A model generated the notes under the pieces. That model saw only the letters and a program-made list of their open reading frames with translations, searched no databases and had not been told where the DNA came from. A stretch of DNA of 64,000 nt, taken from contig RPFO01000080.1 in the NCBI GenBank assembly GCA_009746045.1, positions 1,951,183 to 2,015,182 of the forward strand, in the 5' to 3' direction. This DNA comes from Mesostigma viride (Eukaryota > Streptophyta > Mesostigmatophyceae > Mesostigmatales > Mesostigmataceae). Positions 31,268 to 41,510 of this stretch are shown piece by piece (positions within the stretch are counted from its first letter, which is position 1; each line of letters opens with the position of its first letter). A program made the translations under genes and the position numbers.

Positions 31268-32247
31268 TAAAAATATAATTACTTACAGCAGAGTGAAATC
31301 ACTCAAACCAAAGCAAACGCCCAGCTATAAACCTATATACAGAGCCATGTCAAAGCTCTATACTACGATAAGACCAATGGAAACGCCTAACGGGAGGAAC
31401 CTAATAGCCCTGCTGCACCGCAAAATCAGCCCGCGTACGGCGGAGCATGATGTCCGCCATGGCCCGAGTCAGCGCCACCGACAAGCGCTGACGCCAATAT
31501 GACGTCCAGGTCCGCGCCGACCATGGGGCCCGCTGGCCCTCCAGGTCCAGCCGGTCCTCCCGGAGCCGGCAACACTCCTTGAAGAAGGCGGAGGTCAGGG
31601 GCCCCATGGCCCCAAACTCCTCCAGGACAAAGGGCACCACACGATGGTGCCCGACGTCGCCGTAGGCCAGGAGCTTGGCCCGCTCCGCCCGGTCCGCCGT
31701 GTAACCTGCCGTGAGGGAGGCCCCAGCCACGTGGCTAAGAGCCAAGGGCCGCGCCACCGAAACGTCAATAAGCAGATGCCGGCCACCCCCCTCAAAGTCC
31801 AGCACCACGATGTCAGGCCGGTGGTTGGGGGAATAGAAGGCAGCGCCATCCGCATCCTCGGACCGGATGTTCGCGTGGGGGAAAACCGACCGAATCATGG
31901 CGAGCACCACCGTCAGGAGGACAGTGTGCAAATACAAATACCAATTCTGATTCTGTTGGCCCCCCATGCAGGCAAGGTAGTGAGTCCCCGTGGGATCCAG
32001 CGGCTGCCCACAGCTACCACAAGGCCGCCCGGCCGGAACAAGAGGCTGCGGGGCAAATAGCTGGTGCCGGAGCGCCACCGAGTAGTGGCTGGGAGCCAAG
32101 GCGAATGGGGGGGCCATGGGAAGAGCACGAAGGTACGCCGAGCCCACACTCCGCAAGGAAAGCGAGAACAGCCACGCACGTCCCTGGGCGTTGAGGTCCG
32201 CGAAAAGAGCAATCCAATCAGCCGTGTGCAGAATACCCGCGTAGGTA
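31268..32247 (-). mobile_element. 5'-truncated RLE non-LTR copy inserted in the LTR
   Basis: It is flanked by the 14-bp duplication CCATCGATATATAT (31254-31267, 32248-32261). It contains the same 3' UTR and endonuclease region as copy A at 876-1711 but extends about 140 bp further upstream. Its target is again a TATATAT run; the empty site is preserved in the left LTR at 24520-24533. Confidence 0.92.
31401..32247 (-). pseudogene. RLE endonuclease C-terminal fragment
   Basis: The frame is open from the 5' junction (TYAGILHTADWIALFADLNA) through the CCHC knuckle and RLE core to the stop at 31401. The last 232 residues equal those at 877-1575. It lacks RT and the N-terminal fingers and has no genuine start codon. 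Confidence 0.88.
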
Positions 32248-32453
32248 CCATCGATATATATCCCAATGTCACCAATATTACTCTAGATCTCGACTGTCGG
32301 CACCCTCGTATACACAAGCAGAGGTGTGCCGGAAGGTATGGACTTCAAACCACCTTAGGTATCTATATCTTTTTGCACGTATCTTTTTATACGATATTTC
32401 TTTTGCCAAACTCTCTCGTGCTCACTAGGTTCGACCCTAGTCGGCACGCTACA

Positions 32454-33613
32454 CTATTGATCTTCGTGGATTACACCAAGGCATTCGATACGGTTATATG
32501 GGACGCCCTGTGGGTGGTCCTTCACCTGTTCCGTGTCCCATCGTACATCGTTGAGATCATCCGCCAGTTCTATGAAGGGTCCCAAGCCCAGGTCCGTACC
32601 GCCGACGGCGTCACTCCGGCGTTTCCCCTGCACACCGGGGTGTGGCAGGGCTGTGTGCTCTCCCCATATCTATTCATCATTATGGTGGACTATATTATGC
32701 GGCGTGCACAAGCCCGCTTCGCCCGGGTGGAGGGGCGCCCGCCGGGGATCGAGGTCACGGAGTACGCCAGCTACGGCGGGGTTGACCCACCCTACCGCCT
32801 GAGCGATCTGATCTACGCTGATGACACGACACTCGTGGAAACCCCAGAGTCAGCCCAACTGTGGCTAGACAGCTTATCACTGGAAGCGCGGGCGGTGGGG
32901 CTTATGATCAGCAAGAAAACGGAGGTCATGGCCATCGGCTTCCCTGCTGGGATAGCCCCACCCACCCTCCTCTTGCTAGACGGCAGCCCCGTCCCCCCGG
33001 CGCCTAGCTTCAAGCTCCTTGGCAGAGCCTGGCTTCCCTCCACGGCCGACGACATCAACACCCGCATTGGCCAGGCCTGGGCGGCCCTCCGCCACCTCGA
33101 CAGGTTCTGGACCTGTCGCTACCTGAGTGAGCGACGCAAGCGCATTCTGTTCAAGGCCCTTGTCCTCAGCATCCTCCTTTATGGCTGCGAGGCGTGGACC
33201 CTGGACCAGGCGCTGAGCCAGCAGCTTGACGGCACCGTCACTCGAATGCTCACGCCATATCCTCGGCGTCCGCTACCAAGAACGCCGCACCCGGGCCGAG
33301 CTCTACTGCGAGCTCCCTCTTGTCACCCATACCATCCGACACCGCCGCCTCCTCTTTGGCGGCCATCTTGCCCGCACAGACCAGGTGAATACCGATGTGG
33401 GCCCTGCCGGGGGGCTTAAGACGGGCCAACCAGGTAGACACCTCCTCCTATGGCAGGGTCCCCTTGTCCCATCGCAACCCACTGGCAAACTTGCGCGCGC
33501 CGGGCACCGGCGCGGCGCGACCCGGACCTATGTGACACAACTGCTTGAAGATGCAGGGCTTCTGGGACTATCCGTACTCCGCGCCCGCATGATTGACAAG
33601 GAGAAATGGGCTG
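32454..33613 (+). pseudogene. YADD-type non-LTR reverse transcriptase, core and C-terminus
   Basis: This continues the gene begun at 23832. The frame opens with 'IFVDYTKAFDTVIWDALW' (first catalytic Asp), then 'GVWQGCVLSPYLFIIMVD' and 'LIYADDTTLVE', the YADD box typical of L1/RTE/Jockey-type RTs. A thumb and a tail with 'LLYGCEAWTL' follow. One base shift near 33255 moves the frame to 'RHILGVRYQERRTRAEL' and 'LFGGHLARTDQVNTDVG'. It ends at CCATC (33614), where another element is inserted; the last codons lie at 35327-35512. The upstream endonuclease region is not seen. Confidence 0.88.
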
Positions 33614-33618
33614 CCATC

Positions 33619-34822
33619 AGTTGGATGGAGACCTCCGGCCCTGCCAGGGACTTGTCCTTGTTGCGACTAGAGGGGGCCTGCCCCCCAGAGCCGCTGGAGG
33701 TGCCCGTGACACCCTCCATGGGGGCTGCATCCCCCGCCAGCGCCGGAGGCGCCGGCGTCGCTGCCGGGGTCCCTGCGACCCCGGGCGCTTGTGTCGCCGC
33801 CGGGGTCCCTGCGACCCCGGAGGCCTCCTCAGCCACCTGGCCCCCCACGCTGGGCGGGGGAGCCTGCGGCTGAGGTTGGACCCTCTGACCTGCCAGAGGG
33901 TCCTGGGTGGCTTCACCACCCATGGGCGTGTTGGGGGCTTCTGCCGCCCCGCGCCCCGTCGCAGGCGGCATCGCAGCCGCCTCACGCCTATCCGGGCCCC
34001 AGCCAACTGGCGTGACTTGGGGCCACGCTGGCAACGGAGTCAGCGCGATCTCTGGTCTGGAGACCACGCGCAGCGCCTCTCTCTGGCGCTGCCTGGACGC
34101 CCACTGATCAACAGTGCCGGGGTTGTGCCTCGGCCGATTGGCGAAACAGTACAGCCAAACCGCCACCTGAACCAGTGGGAGCTGCATCCTAAGACGCCCC
34201 TCGATCAGCGAGTGCACCCGATGAACCTCTATCGCGTGTATCGCCTCATCTGGAAGCAACTGAAAACGATCGAGCAAGATCCGGCCGTTCACCGCAATGA
34301 ACGCCGGGATGTCGTCCTCCCCAAGGGGGAGAAAATGGGGTGGGCGCCCGAACATGACCGGGGGCGGAACATGTTCCCCATACCGGTCAATGTCCATGGT
34401 GGCCATCTGTCGGCCCACGGAAAGGTTGCCAGACGTCGCAGGTGTCTGCGACGAAAGCTCAAGCGAAGGCCGAGGCCTCGCAGGCGGCACCTCGCCATCC
34501 TCCTCGGAGGAATCACTCCGCTCACGACCCCCGTCACCTGCGACGGGTGAACGTCGTGCCCGGGGGACCTGCCCCCAGGTGCCATGGCGGACAAACCGCC
34601 AGTGGCAAACGGCCGCCCGCTCGCCATCCCCCGGGCGCCGGGCCCCACCTGCGGGCCCCGACGCCTGGGTTGGTCAGCGACCACCGTGCGGAAGGGGACG
34701 TTGGGCGTCACCCTCGCATCGGTGGTGGAGGGCGTGCCCTCCGGCGAAAGGCGGGGTGAGGTGCGCCTGGCAGGCGCCTTCCCCTTGTTGTTGTTGCCGT
34801 TGTTGCCGTTGTTGGAAGCCAT
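33619..34822 (-). pseudogene. gag-like protein of the one-LTR element
   Basis: The ATG at 34822 lies 45 bases after the presumed LTR (MASNNGNNGNNNKGK). A basic N-terminal part runs to a frameshift near 34580. The second frame gives 'DSSEEDGE', a block with 'AFIAVNGRILLDRFQLLPDE' and 'LVQVAVWLYCFANRPRHN', and a Pro/Gly/Ala-rich tail with tandem 'GVAGTPAAT' repeats (33760-33830). It has no zinc knuckle or enzyme motif and is not clearly homologous to the other gag proteins here. Reading beyond 33619 runs into the RT gene and is accidental. Confidence 0.5.
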
Positions 34823-34867
34823 ATCTTTTTTTTTGCTTGTAAAAAAAATATCGAACTTTTCAGTCCA

Positions 34868-35322
34868 AGTTGGATGGAGACTAGGGACGACGAACAACTG
34901 CGAAAGCTGAGAGCGAATGATGATTGTATTACAATAATACAATGAGAGAGCGATGAAAGCTGAGGGCTCAGAATGGAACTGGGCAGACTCGGGTGCTGTG
35001 GCACTCCCCAGTGCTACGCCTATATGCCTATGGCGGTGCTACCTGCAGCACACGACCAGTGGACAAGTGTACACCGCAATGCCATGCGACCACGTCACTA
35101 GCAACCAGCTAAGACTCGGCCCGTCAGGCCCGGCTACACCGGACCTGGCGGGTCGAGCTAGCACCTAGGAACAGTCTGGCACTAACCGCACATCGGTCCA
35201 CATGACACCTCAGTACCGTACACCCTGCCGTACTGTACTGAGGTGTCCCGCTCAGCCGCGGTAGGCAATACGCGGCGCGCAGGCCGGAAATCCGTGTGTC
35301 AGCCTAAGCATCTCATCTAACT
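34868..35322 (-). repeat. 5' LTR-like terminal block of the gag-only element
   Basis: 455 bp with sense termini AGTT...AACT, directly followed in the sense direction by TGGACTGAAAAG at 34867-34856. The second LTR is reduced to about 14 bp at 33619-33632. Confidence 0.6.
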
Positions 35323-35326
35323 CCAT

Positions 35327-35512
35327 CTGCGATAAGCACCTCCCCGAGGGGTATGCTCCTGTTTTCTCCCCACGGGCCCCGCGGCCCGTTGCTAGCCAGG
35401 GTAGAAGTCCGCAGGTGGAGGTTATGGGTCCTGAGGATAGCCGCTACACTACCGCCTCGTCTGCCATTACAGTAGAGGACAGCTCGGATGAGGATTACAT
35501 CCCCATCTAGTG
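35327..35512 (+). pseudogene. Last codons of the YADD-type non-LTR RT ORF
   Basis: After removing the 33619-35322 insertion and one CCATC, the RT frame continues as 'CDKHLPEGYAPVFSPRAPRP' and an acidic end 'VEDSSDEDYIPI' to TAG at 35510-35512. The decayed copy at 590-640 shows the same uninterrupted junction. Confidence 0.72.
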
Positions 35513-35779
35513 CTTAACGGTTGGGGGATGATGCAGACGATATTTGTTTAAACTTTTGTGTAATTATTTTTCTAATGAGATTAGCATAGTACTCCGTGGC
35601 ATGCCTTTGCGCATGACACGCAAGTACTTACATACTTACTTACCATTTATGCACGTTCTGCCCCTCGTGTGGGCACTCGGCGTGTGTTAAATGAATTAAC
35701 ACATATAGGCTTGGGTCACGGCAGTGTAGTGTGTTTCCTTCCTCCATTCCTGGAGTAAACGGGTTCGTGTAAATGGCTT
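35513..35779. other. Non-coding; presumed 3' UTR and start of the second Gypsy element
   Basis: AT-rich, no ORF. The 5' LTR boundary of the second Gypsy element must lie near here, but I could not define it because no matching 3' LTR is present in the window. Confidence 0.35.
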
Positions 35780-36082
35780 ATGGCGTATTATAGTAATACA
35801 TACGTGAATGCATTGAGATCTGCACCGTCTCGTTCGTCTTTCGCTAGGGGTTTGAGTAGAGGAGGCCTGACCAATTTAGGTTCGGTTAGGCGAGGTAGAG
35901 GTAGAGGTGGTGGTAGAAGTTTAGGACGTAACAATGGTTCCGGAGGAACTTTCGTAGGTAGAGAGCGAGACGACGGTCCTTTGTCACAGACGCCTTTGCA
36001 AGAACCCTTCCGCGTCCAGGGATACGAAGACGACACTTTCTTGACAGGTAATGGGCGGGTCGCCTTCAAGCTGGGAGAGTAG
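35780..36082 (+). CDS. Small Arg/Gly-rich ORF at the start of the second Gypsy element
   Basis: The ATG at 35780 gives a 100-residue protein with an RG-rich centre (VRRGRGRGGGRSLGRNN) and a neutral C-terminus ending at TAG 36082. RG-rich stretches commonly bind RNA, so a pre-gag or nucleocapsid accessory role is possible (inference). The following 36083-36469 has no convincing ORF. Confidence 0.45.
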   Translation: MAYYSNTYVNALRSAPSRSSFARGLSRGGLTNLGSVRRGRGRGGGRSLGRNNGSGGTFVGRERDDGPLSQTPLQEPFRVQGYEDDTFLTGNGRVAFKLGE

Positions 36083-36469
36083 TGCTGCCCGGTTCGGGAC
36101 ACGATCTGCCTAGATGCTAGACCTGCTCGCAGCGGATAAACCCTTTTGTAGATAGCTCCTTCGCTTTACTATATAGCTTCTTCGCATTGTTTTCCTGCGT
36201 ATGGTTGCTTCCTGTCGTAGATAGGGGATAATTGTTCGGATCGGCACGCGTGAGACGATTAGCGTCGTGGTAGACTACACCTTTTTCCTTCGTGCTGCTG
36301 TTTTATTAGACGGCCGCACCCGCAGAGAGACTGGTCGCTGATTTTAGGACGAGCGCTGGACTATTGCCGCCCTCGTGCTGCTTTCGGTGCTCCAGATCAT
36401 CCAGATAAGTCGCCTACTCCTCATACTGCTAGCGTGACGTCACAAGACCCACCAGCCAGGTGCGTTACC

Positions 36470-36862
36470 ATGAGCCAGCGTCGTGTTTTTACTGCTCCTT
36501 CCCATTCGTCCAGTGACAATAGCTTAGCCAAATATTACGTAGTTATTACCCCTCAATGGTCAGCCATTTTCCTTTCTTGGTCAGATGCTAGGAAGATAGT
36601 GCAAAACCGTACATATAACGTAGTTAGGTATAAGAAATTTGTTACCTTCGAAGAAGCTCAGCAATTCCTTATAGACCATAGTGAATCAGATTTAGGCCTA
36701 CATGTACGTTCTATTCCTCATGGTCGTCCTCCTGTGGAAGCTCTAGTTTTTGCTACTCCTCCTTCTTCTCCCCCTAGACGGGCTGCATCCTCATCTAGCT
36801 CAGATACTCCTCTCACCTTAGAGTTTGGTTCCCTATCCATTACTGTGGTTAAAAAGGATTGA
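36470..36862 (+). CDS. Viroplasmin / RNase H1-type hybrid-binding domain protein
   Basis: The ATG at 36470 opens a 130-residue protein. Residues about 22-70 read KYYVVITPQWSAIFLSW, then ARKIVQN, then VVRYKKFVTFEEAQQFLID. That is the pattern of the small domain shared by the N-terminus of eukaryotic RNase H1 and caulimovirus viroplasmin: YY.V..G...GI...W.E....V.G....KYKKF.T.EEA..F. In RNase H1 this domain binds RNA/DNA hybrids. A Ser/Pro-rich tail follows and no catalytic RNase H residues are present. The ORF is complete and lies upstream of gag in the same element. Confidence 0.78.
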   Translation: MSQRRVFTAPSHSSSDNSLAKYYVVITPQWSAIFLSWSDARKIVQNRTYNVVRYKKFVTFEEAQQFLIDHSESDLGLHVRSIPHGRPPVEALVFATPPSSPPRRAASSSSSDTPLTLEFGSLSITVVKKD

Positions 36863-36988
36863 TTGTAATTGTTTTCCTTGCTTAAGACATTCAAGGTTTT
36901 TCCTTTTGTCTTTATTGCTTCAATTTAGATTCCTATTTCTTTCTTAACACAACTTTTGTGTTTAATTCTTTCTTTTAATTAATTAAAC

Positions 36989-38189
36989 ATGGATCCAGTG
37001 GGTGGAGATATGTCGCCTATACCTACCAATACTACCGCTACTAATAATACTACTACTAATAACAACAACAATACTCGTGGTAACCGACGGGACTCCTTGG
37101 AAACGGTGCACCATCTCACTCCTCAAGGTAATCTGCGTACCTCACCTCCTTCTCCTGTTATTGGTGGTCGCCGTCGTCCCTCACATACCCCACCTACCTT
37201 TGAACAACGTGTTAGATTTAGTGATGACCCCTCTTTTACTCTGAACCAGGCCCCTGCCCCTCCTGCAACCTTGGCTCAACCTTCCAGTAGGTCCTCACTA
37301 ACTAACAATGCTTCTAGGCCTCCTTCCCACCCTGTGCCTTCCATTCCTGCTTATAACACGGGTCGTACACTCGTACTTCTGCCCCTGTTGGCCCTTCTGG
37401 GCGCCCTAGTGCAGTTCCCTTTTATCCCCCTGCTTCTTGGGCCTACCCTGATACGGCCTACGAGGCTGCCCAGGTCCCTACCCGTGTGGCTGATTTAGAA
37501 GTTAATAGTGATTTCAGCACCATGCCTCTAGATGACAGAAATTATGATCATTTTGCCTACTCCTCCCTTCGTGAGCAATATACTGTTCCCTTCTCCTATG
37601 GGCACCATCCTGAAACGGTGGCCCCTTCTAGACCTCTATCCAAAACCTTTCCTCTTCCTTCTTTCTATCCCTCGTATGTATCAGTGGAAGACAGTGGTCC
37701 TATGGGTAAATCTGACTCTTCTAATCCCCCTAAGCCCCCTGCTCTTCCCCTCTTTGCTAACCTTCCCAAGTTGGATGTCAAGTCTACCCTCAACAGTTTT
37801 TCACTTTTATTATGTTGCTTACCCAGAACACAGAGTCGTGGCAAAACCATAATAGATGGCGTCTCTCTGATGCTGTATTAGTCCCTCATTATCTTACTAC
37901 CTGTATTACTCCTGAGCTTGCTAACCTCATCCAGTGTGAATCCTTGGCCTCTCATGCCTACCCTAACTCAGTAGCAGAATTGTTTAAGCGTTTAGAGAAC
38001 CATTTAGTTCCTCCTGATGCAGATTGGCAGGATAGGTTATCCTTTGGTACTTTGCAGCAAGGTACTAAATCGTTTAGGGAGTATATGAAAGAATTTGATG
38101 CACAGATGGTACGAATTAGGGATTTGTCGGGCGCAGAAGTACGTGCTCGTTTCCTACAAGGCCTCAGTAGACCCTTATTACGTGAGGTA
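36989..38189 (+). pseudogene. Gag of the second Gypsy element, first part
   Basis: The ATG at 36989 opens an Asn/Thr- and Pro/Ser-rich N-terminus. Frameshifts near 37360 and 37800 separate three frames. The third, 37815-38189, is the retrotransposon gag capsid domain: 'LSDAVLVPHYLTTCI', 'LENHLVPPDADWQDRLSFGT' and 'KSFREYMKEFDAQM'. It stops at the Copia insertion after LLREV; the continuation, beginning KRQFSAYRF, is at 46680. Confidence 0.82.
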
Positions 38190-38831
38190 GTTAGAAAGAG
38201 CTCCCCAGCGTATGTGAGCTCTTGATCTTTCACAGCGCGTCTTAGCCAATGTTGCAAGGCAGCAACCTTAAATCTGTTCACCAGGCCACGACCACAATGG
38301 GCACTTCCACGACCAAGGTGGCACCCACGGTTCGTGCTTTTCGAGATAGCTGGTCATCCCCCATGACCAAGCTATATCCTTGCGTTGTTCCTCGTTCCCA
38401 TCGGTGTGACGAGGCACGTGCAGGCGTGCAAGCAAATCCTCAACGTCCACTGGCATCAGTGCAGAGCCAGGACGAACTGGATTTGCCTAGACTCTGCAAC
38501 CTAGGAAGTACAGGACCTGTCACAAGCCTGCAAGGCCTAGTATCCTTGCAGACCTGTGCCAGCTCCAGTATTCCACCAGTCACAGGCTGCTGCTCCTCTG
38601 ATCTACGTGGACCACAGTCACGTGATAATCAGGCTAAGCCTGTGCAGGCACGGCCTGCCACGTGTCCTGTCCACTATGCCAGAGGACTGCACCCTAGTCG
38701 GCCACGGATGGCTAGGACTTCGGGACTTGATATCTTTCTCGTCCCTTGTCTGTTTCAGGCGGTCAGCACGGCGTTGGAAAGGTCTTTCCAAACTGCATCC
38801 ACTTAGCATATTGGTTGCCCAAAATGCTAAC
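38190..38831 (-). repeat. 3' LTR of Copia element 1
   Basis: 642 bp. The minus-strand sequence next to its inner end is AAAAGAAGAAAGGGTTGGA, a good polypurine tract immediately before the LTR. Confidence 0.9.
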
Positions 38832-39841
38832 TCCAACCCTTTCTTCTTTTGGAGCTGGACCAGCTTGAAACAAGCCTAACCTTGCTTGTGCCCACTCAGC
38901 CACAGACCGCTTGGTCCCTTGGGGTTGATCAGACCTGATAGGGCCCAGGGTCCTGCCTCCTTTTGGGAAACAACATATACGCCCTTGGACCAGGCTAGGT
39001 GTACTGGCCAGTGAATCAGAGGTCACCCCAGGTTATCCCCTGACCCCTTGGTCAGCTCCCAACCTTTCCTTGGGAACTTGGTGTTAGATTAAAGTCAAGG
39101 CACATTACCTAGTCCAATGGCTGGGATTAAAGGATGCCAAGAACGTATTATTGTGAGTTCCTGATCTTTCACAGTTATCACAGGCGCCCGTTCTTATGGC
39201 GCCCGCCTTGGCCAGCCTTTCCCTTTTATGCTCAAAGAGACTCAGGTAGCACCTACACAAATACTGCCTTATTGGGGAGCCCATGTCTTCACTGGGTGTT
39301 AAGCCCAGGAATCACTCATGCCAGGCTGTGGCTCTGCTGGGGAATTGAACCCCACCCCAACCTCCAGGTTTATAGGTGACCTGGAACTTCACAAGAGAAA
39401 CATTACAACCATGAGAACAACATGAGAATGACATGACATGATTATGTTTTATTCAAGCATATATAACCCAGAATGTGGCTCCCTGGCAACCATGTTCCAC
39501 ATGGTCACACAACCAGGTTCTTTATTAGCAACAGGTTGGAAACAAGCACTAGAAAACATATATACAGCAACCTGTAAGAACCAGCATTCGGGTTGCCCTT
39601 GCATGGCCTAACTGTTTGAGGCCAAAGGCGTCGACTTAAGTCCTGGCGACTCTTCTGAACCCCATGGGGAGGGCCAGGCATGATTCTCAGCTGGTAGGAG
39701 TGACATTCCACACCAACTCCTGTCCAGGAGGGTGTACCTAACCCTGAAGGACCGGCTGTCAACCAGTAAGCACCAGTCACCACTTGGTACTTTGGTCAAG
39801 CAGCCCACTGGGGACACCCAAGCTGAAGCAAGGCCTGGTCT
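38832..39841 (-). other. 3' untranslated region of Copia element 1
   Basis: About 1 kb between pol and the 3' LTR without coding sequence. It is conserved with 58888-59851 in Copia element 2. Shared pieces include a partial copy of the LTR start (39146-39172, 'gtgagttcctgatctttcac'), a GGCGCCCG doublet and a tRNA T-arm-like sequence GGGGTTCAATTCCCC on the minus strand (39339-39353). Confidence 0.6.
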
Positions 39842-41510
39842 CTATGGCCGCCCGTGTAAGGGGTCCATGAGCCCACGGAGCAGGGGGTACTGCCTCTCCG
39901 CCTTCTCCTCCAGCTTGGTGAGGGCATCTGCAGGGTTGTCCACACCAGGCACATGTTCAATGTGAGCTAGGTAGGACATCTCCTTGAGCAACAAGTAGTC
40001 AAGGTCCCTGCTCCTGGCCAGCTGCCTGTGCACAAATTGCACCATGCCCATGCTATCAGTCCTCACCAGTGTGTGCAGCTGCAACCTACAGGAAGCCACT
40101 TGACATAGCTGGTAGAAGAGCTCCCTCAAGTAAAGAGCAGTATGCAGCCCTTCACAGATTGCCCTGCACTCAGCAATATCACTGCTGGGTGTAACCCTGT
40201 TCTGCAACCGACTGTACCAGGTAACAAGTGAGGTGTGATCTTGCTCCAGGGTAACTAATGCTGCTGCCCTGCCCCTGACCTCTGTGACCTTCCTATTATC
40301 CATAGAACTGTCCACATAGAGAACCATGTCAAGGGGCTTGTACAAATCCACAGGACCCAGTATGAGAGGGGGAGACATCATGACAGCCTGCACCACACTC
40401 TCAGCACCCACCTCAACCAGCTGGGAATCAGTAAGTCGACTCAGAACCAGCAAGTCAGGGGCACATATACTTGCAAGCCATGCCAGCATGCCCCTGATGG
40501 TAGCACACCTAGCCTGCGTGATGGGCTCCTGCAATGCATCTACAATCTGCTGTGGGTAGTCCTTACCACCCTCCATCCTGATGAACCACGAGCCCTTGGC
40601 TTGGAACAACGTAGCCTGCATGCCACAGAAGACCATAGGCTCATTCTCCACCATGTGCTGTATCTTACCCAGCTCAAACCGCTTCTGGATCTTAGCCAAG
40701 ACAGCCTCAACCCAGTCTGGTGGACCTATGAGATGCAGGTCATCACCATGCAGTGAGGCAAAGACAGGAAGGCCATTGTGGGACCCTTGGAACAAACAGG
40801 GATCCACTGGAGACACAGAAAACCCACAAGTATTCTTCAAGAATTTCTCTAGGCTCTTTCTCCAGATAATGGGACTGGACCTGAGACCTTCCAACCCTTT
40901 CAGAATTCTCAGGTACCTGGCCTTTATCTCTGCTCTCCATACAGCAGGTACAGTCACAAAGAAAGGAGGGATATCTCTCCAAGTCTGCCTAGCCTGATCT
41001 TGGTCACCCTTGAGAAAAGCCCTCTTGAAATCAATCAGCACAGAGCTATAGGGCACACCCTTAACCAGAAAAGACAGAAATATACACAGCAGAATCCTCC
41101 ACGTGTCATGCAGCATCCCTGGAGTATAGAGCTCCTCATCTAACAACTGGCCAGTGCCATGATACTCGGTTACAACTGGTCTGACATGTGGCACCTGGAC
41201 ACCATCTACCTCCTTGAGCTTGAGGACAAACATCAATCTGAGCAGCTGGTGAACTTCTGGCAGCTCATCCACAGGTTCTGCACAGTTGGAAACTATCCAC
41301 TCATGCCCAGAAGCAACAAAGCCAAGAGTCCATGCCTTAGCCATCTTGGGGCTCTGCATCATCTCGACTAGCTGGCGCCAGGGAATAGGACTGTGAGCAG
41401 CTATCTGGTACCTGTTTACCCCTAACTGCCGTGGATCAAAGGTGGTTGGGATTATCAACAGGTCCTCAGCTATGGGCTCCTGACCTTGAGGACCCTCAGC
41501 TGGCTGACTC
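39842..41510 (-). CDS. Copia reverse transcriptase and RNase H (element 1)
   Basis: Reads 'LIIPTTFDPRQLGVNRYQIA', then RT with 'SVLIDFKRAFLKGD' (catalytic Asp), 'LKGLEGLRSSPIIWRKSLEK' and 'FASLHGDDLHLIG'. The usual YVDD is HGDD. RNase H follows: VLYVDSSMD, SSDIAECRAI, 'LVRTDSMGMVQFVHRQ' and 'HVPGVDNPADALTK'. It is separated from the upstream integrase/protease frame by one missing base near 41512. It aligns closely along its whole length with the intact pol at 59852-63391. Confidence 0.9.

Larger units (their letters stand above)
24017..32453 (-). mobile_element. Rearranged chromodomain-type Ty3/Gypsy element
   Basis: LTRs at 24017-24729 and 30747-32453 (the latter holding a 980-bp insertion) are flanked by CTATT (24012-24016, 32454-32458). 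The primer-binding site and polypurine tract put sense on the minus strand. Instead of gag-pol, the minus strand reads: a short N-terminal piece, the end of RNase H, integrase, chromodomain, then gag with its zinc knuckle. Protease and RT are missing. The LTRs differ at about five positions, so insertion is recent. The element is non-autonomous. Confidence 0.85.
30747..32453 (-). repeat. Right (5') LTR of the Gypsy element, with RLE insertion
   Basis: LTR sequence at 30747-31267 and 32262-32453 matches the left LTR with about five substitutions; the 980 bp between belong to a non-LTR copy. The outer end is followed by the CTATT target duplication. Confidence 0.88.
33619..35322 (-). mobile_element. 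gag-only LTR element with one LTR
   Basis: It is bounded by the 5-bp duplication CCATC (33614-33618, 35323-35327); removal restores the RT frame. The right part, 34868-35322 (455 bp, termini AGTTAGATG and CATCCAACT in sense), behaves as a 5' LTR. It is followed directly by a primer-binding-site-like TGGACTGAAAAG. The left end retains only about 14 bp of the LTR end (GTCTCCATCCAACT). Between them lies a gag-like ORF and no pol. Confidence 0.72.

Noticed and set aside
33528-33618. Extension of the minus-strand gag-like frame past 33619
   Set aside because: It crosses the CCATC boundary into the RT gene on the other strand, so the extra residues are accidental.
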